Source: Maribellus comscasis (GTDB lineage Bacteria > Bacteroidota > Bacteroidia > Bacteroidales > Prolixibacteraceae). From it: a stretch of 64,000 nt of DNA. The stretch is taken from positions 5,468,001 to 5,532,000 of the forward strand of contig NZ_CP046401.1 in NCBI RefSeq assembly GCF_009762775.1. The letters run 5' to 3'. The notes beneath the pieces are model-generated. The model saw only the letters and a list, made by a program, of their open reading frames with translations. It did not search any database and had not been told where the DNA came from. The translations under genes and the position numbers were made by a program. Position 1 is the first letter of the stretch, and every line of letters begins with the position of its first letter. Shown here piece after piece: positions 61,530 through 64,000 of this stretch.

Positions 61530-63651
61530 ATTCTTCTACTTTTTTTGCCTTTTCCTGTTCTGTGTTACTGGCGTAATATCTTTTGGCAGCTTCCTTTTGG
61601 CGGGCATCAGAAAAACTGCTTATCCGTTTCATGTAACCGATAATGCGTGTCAGGTAATCGATGTTTTTGCTTTTACACTTCGGGCATTCTTTCAGATAGC
61701 GTTTATCGATATGTCCGCAATCGTTACAAACAGTGTTCGGAATATTAAAGGTGAAATAATTGCAACCTTCTTTTGCTGCAACCCGAAGTAATTGATTGTA
61801 TTGTGTGGGCGCTAGGTGCTCTTCCAGGTTCATGTGTAATGCAGAGCCGCCGGTTAAATGTTCGATGTATTTTTTCCCGTGAACCCGAAATTTGTCTATC
61901 ACATTTAGCGACTCATCTTCCACCACATAAAAATAACTGTTGTAACAATCACGCGGCACATAAAAACCATCTTCGCGGTCCCACTTGGCATGTTTTACCC
62001 CCACATTTTCTGCCGGAATCATTTCGCAGTTAAACATGGTATCTTTTGAACGGTACTTTTTGTTGTATGTTTCGATGAGACCCAATACTTCGCCGGTAAA
62101 TGATGCATATTCCGGATTGTCGTTGATTTCAATGCCCAAAAATTCAGCCGCTTCAACCAAGCCGTTTACGCCAATAGTCAGGTACTGGCGCCCCATGTTT
62201 ATGTAACCGGCATCAAATAATGGGAGCATTCCTTTTTCCTGCAATTCCTTTAGGTTCTCGTTGTAGCCTAATTGAACCTTATGAACCAAATCAACCACTT
62301 CTTCGAGGAAATTAATGTACGGAATCCGTTCCTTTTTAGCTTGTTGAACACAGCGGTTCAGGTTAATGGTCAACACACTTTTTGAACCTGTTGAAACCCC
62401 TCCTGCACCAAGAGTATAACTAAAACCGTTGTTCTGAATTTCGTTACGCAACCGGCAACACGAACTCAAACTGTCAGCATTATCACTTAAATACGTGAAA
62501 AACGAATGACCTTCGGAATACATTTTGGCCGTAAAATCGCCATATTCTTCATCTTTTATATCTCCGTTATCGGCAAGCAGAGCCATGGTTTCTACAGGAA
62601 AAGTCAACACCGTTTTGGTACGTTCTTTATTAAACCAGACCATAAACCTTTTTTGCAGCCAACTTAGTGACTTCCATTGGGGCTTACTACCGTCAGGAAA
62701 AACAAATTCGCCAAATAAACTTTCGAAATAATATTTATCGTAATAGGCTATATTCCAGAAAACAGCTTGAAAATTACGTGCCCCGGTTGGCTGGTTTAGC
62801 GAATAAACAATCTGCTCGAAACAGTCGGTGATGATTTTATCTATAGAACGTTTTCTTTTTGACAAGTCAACAATTTCATTGCTATGCTCATAGTAGTCGT
62901 TTCCGTATTCCTTTTCAATAAAATAGTTCAGATACATTAGAAATTCGGGTGTAGCACAGGCGCCGCTCAACATGCTGGAAACAATAAAAACCATGTTGAT
63001 GAAACCTCCGCAAAACGACTTTAAATTTGTTGGGGCACTAGAGTTTCCCCCAATTTTTGATGTACCATCCAGTAACCATGGATACATGGTTATACTTGCG
63101 CAATATGGTGCAAGGCTTGTTTCATCGTTTTTGTATATGAAGTGCTGTTTTAAAAAGCTGAGGTATTTATCCGACAGTTCTTTCCCGAACATATTCGATA
63201 GCCTGTCCGTTAATAAACGACGGTTTAGCCGGATGAAGTTACCTTTGGGAAGTTCCCCGATTAAAGTTGCAATGTTTTTCTTGTCGACATTGGCATTGGA
63301 ATCGAACTTACTTCCGCTGGCAGCATTTCCGGCAGCACAATAATCAATCAGGAATTTTACACGGTTCCTTGTTTCCCTGTCTTCCGAATGTTTCTGGCGA
63401 TAAAGCATGTATGATTTGGCAACTGAAAAATAGTTCTCAGCCATAAGTGAACGTTCCACCTGGTTCTGAATGTCCTCCACATTCATTTCATTTCGAATAT
63501 TCAACCGATGCAAAATATTGGTAAGATCTTCGTCACTTGCAAAACTTCCAACCGAAAGAAATGCTTTTCGAATTGCATTTTTAATTTTATCAAGAGAAAA
63601 CGGAGCTCTTTTCCCATCTCTCTTTACGATTAATAATTCTGTGCTACTCAT
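61522..63651 (-). CDS. nrdD: Anaerobic ribonucleoside-triphosphate reductase (class III)
   Basis: A 709-residue enzyme that reduces ribonucleotides to deoxyribonucleotides without oxygen. An ATP-cone lies at the N-terminus (LLIVKRDGKRAPFSLDKIKN). The catalytic barrel is followed by a zinc site (CNDCGHIDKRYLKECPKC) and the glycyl-radical loop RIIGYMKRISSFSDARQ. Its ATG at 63651 is 154 bases downstream of a cobalamin riboswitch, so the gene is probably shut when vitamin B12 is plentiful and a B12-dependent class II reductase can take over. Confidence 0.95.
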   Translation of the reverse strand: MSSTELLIVKRDGKRAPFSLDKIKNAIRKAFLSVGSFASDEDLTNILHRLNIRNEMNVEDIQNQVERSLMAENYFSVAKSYMLYRQKHSEDRETRNRVKFLIDYCAAGNAASGSKFDSNANVDKKNIATLIGELPKGNFIRLNRRLLTDRLSNMFGKELSDKYLSFLKQHFIYKNDETSLAPYCASITMYPWLLDGTSKIGGNSSAPTNLKSFCGGFINMVFIVSSMLSGACATPEFLMYLNYFIEKEYGNDYYEHSNEIVDLSKRKRSIDKIITDCFEQIVYSLNQPTGARNFQAVFWNIAYYDKYYFESLFGEFVFPDGSKPQWKSLSWLQKRFMVWFNKERTKTVLTFPVETMALLADNGDIKDEEYGDFTAKMYSEGHSFFTYLSDNADSLSSCCRLRNEIQNNGFSYTLGAGGVSTGSKSVLTINLNRCVQQAKKERIPYINFLEEVVDLVHKVQLGYNENLKELQEKGMLPLFDAGYINMGRQYLTIGVNGLVEAAEFLGIEINDNPEYASFTGEVLGLIETYNKKYRSKDTMFNCEMIPAENVGVKHAKWDREDGFYVPRDCYNSYFYVVEDESLNVIDKFRVHGKKYIEHLTGGSALHMNLEEHLAPTQYNQLLRVAAKEGCNYFTFNIPNTVCNDCGHIDKRYLKECPKCKSKNIDYLTRIIGYMKRISSFSDARQKEAAKRYYASNTEQEKAKKVEEYA

Positions 63652-63804
63652 AATTTGTTACTTTGGTACATATATAAACTTAACTGGTTGTTTAACTGGG
63701 TTGGAAGCTATGAGGTACGCAAATAGAATAATTCGATGGTTTTATACGAAAATATTTACTTAACCGCGAACCAGGCCATAGCTCCCGAAAGCCTAATTAA
63801 AATT

Positions 63805-63985
63805 GATTATGGCAGGTCTTCTGGCTTGTCCGGTTTTTGATGCCTTCCCGTCCTGTTGTTACAAAGACAGTGGCGAAAGAGTTTCAAAAACGTTAGAGTG
63901 GACTTACAGCTGCGGGTACAGCTCCCGATTTTCACGGGATTCCCTATTTCTTATCGTCAAAAGATTATCTTGACAATAAACCGTA
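63805..63985 (-). promoter_or_regulatory. Cobalamin riboswitch upstream of nrdD
   Basis: On the minus strand the blocks appear in order: TAGGGAATCCCGTGAAAATC, the core ACCCGCAGCTGTAAGTCC, ACGGGAAGG, and AGCCAGAAGACCTGCC (63826-63811). This is the same RNA class as at 41085-41272. The 154-base leader to nrdD contains no gene. The promoter probably lies beyond or at the right edge of the window. Confidence 0.93.
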
Positions 63986-64000
63986 ATCATTTTACAAGTT

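Overview
The window is bacterial chromosome from a member of the Bacteroidota, most likely an anaerobic or facultative Marinilabiliales/Prolixibacteraceae-type organism; that family placement is inference. The support is: three giant secreted proteins with C-terminal type IX secretion (T9SS) sorting domains, surface lipoproteins, promoters of the Bacteroidota form (TTTG, about 19 bases, TAnnTTTG), low GC, very weak ribosome binding sites, a DUF5522 protein and a class III anaerobic ribonucleotide reductase.

Layout. 1-2.4 kb: the end of a mannose-1-phosphate guanylyltransferase gene, then a fucose permease and sugar mutarotase pair. 2.5-12.4 kb: a CPA1 antiporter and a 2632-residue secreted protein (GLUG, beta-helix, seven 80-residue repeats, T9SS tail), divergent from a membrane-anchored AraC regulator. 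12.4-34.6 kb: ordinary core genes, namely dinB, an alpha/beta hydrolase, asnB, a glutamine amidotransferase, a thioredoxin-like lipoprotein, an EamA exporter, fmt, an ECF sigma factor, a glucosaminidase with LysM domains, cdd, an RluA-type pseudouridine synthase, panB, two paralogous secreted proteins around an acyltransferase-like membrane protein, and dnaK. A GC-rich structured RNA candidate lies at about 24.05-24.22 kb.

34.7-41.0 kb: a compact integrative mobilizable element with an excisionase-like protein, tyrosine integrase, replication-type genes (HTH, winged helix, DnaC-like ATPase), an oriT-like hairpin, MobC-like protein and relaxase. It sits between dnaK and a cobalamin riboswitch.

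41.1-56.5 kb: the most interesting part. A cobalamin riboswitch precedes a one-direction gene set: BtuB-like TonB-dependent receptor, BtuG-like beta-propeller lipoprotein, a second lipoprotein, a propeller/FN3/T9SS protein, a DUF6580 membrane protein, and a 2382-residue T9SS protein. The last protein contains both a copy of the second lipoprotein's domain and a third propeller-like region. I read this as a vitamin B12 capture system in which the lipoprotein modules have been rebuilt into giant T9SS-delivered surface proteins.

56.7-64 kb: alkaline phosphatase, metallophosphoesterase, a decayed alkaline phosphatase fragment, and a four-gene operon (nrdD, nrdG, a DUF5714 protein, a secreted orphan) led by a second cobalamin riboswitch. 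B12 would repress both loci: uptake when the vitamin is plentiful, and the B12-independent reductase when a B12-dependent one (not in this window) can work.
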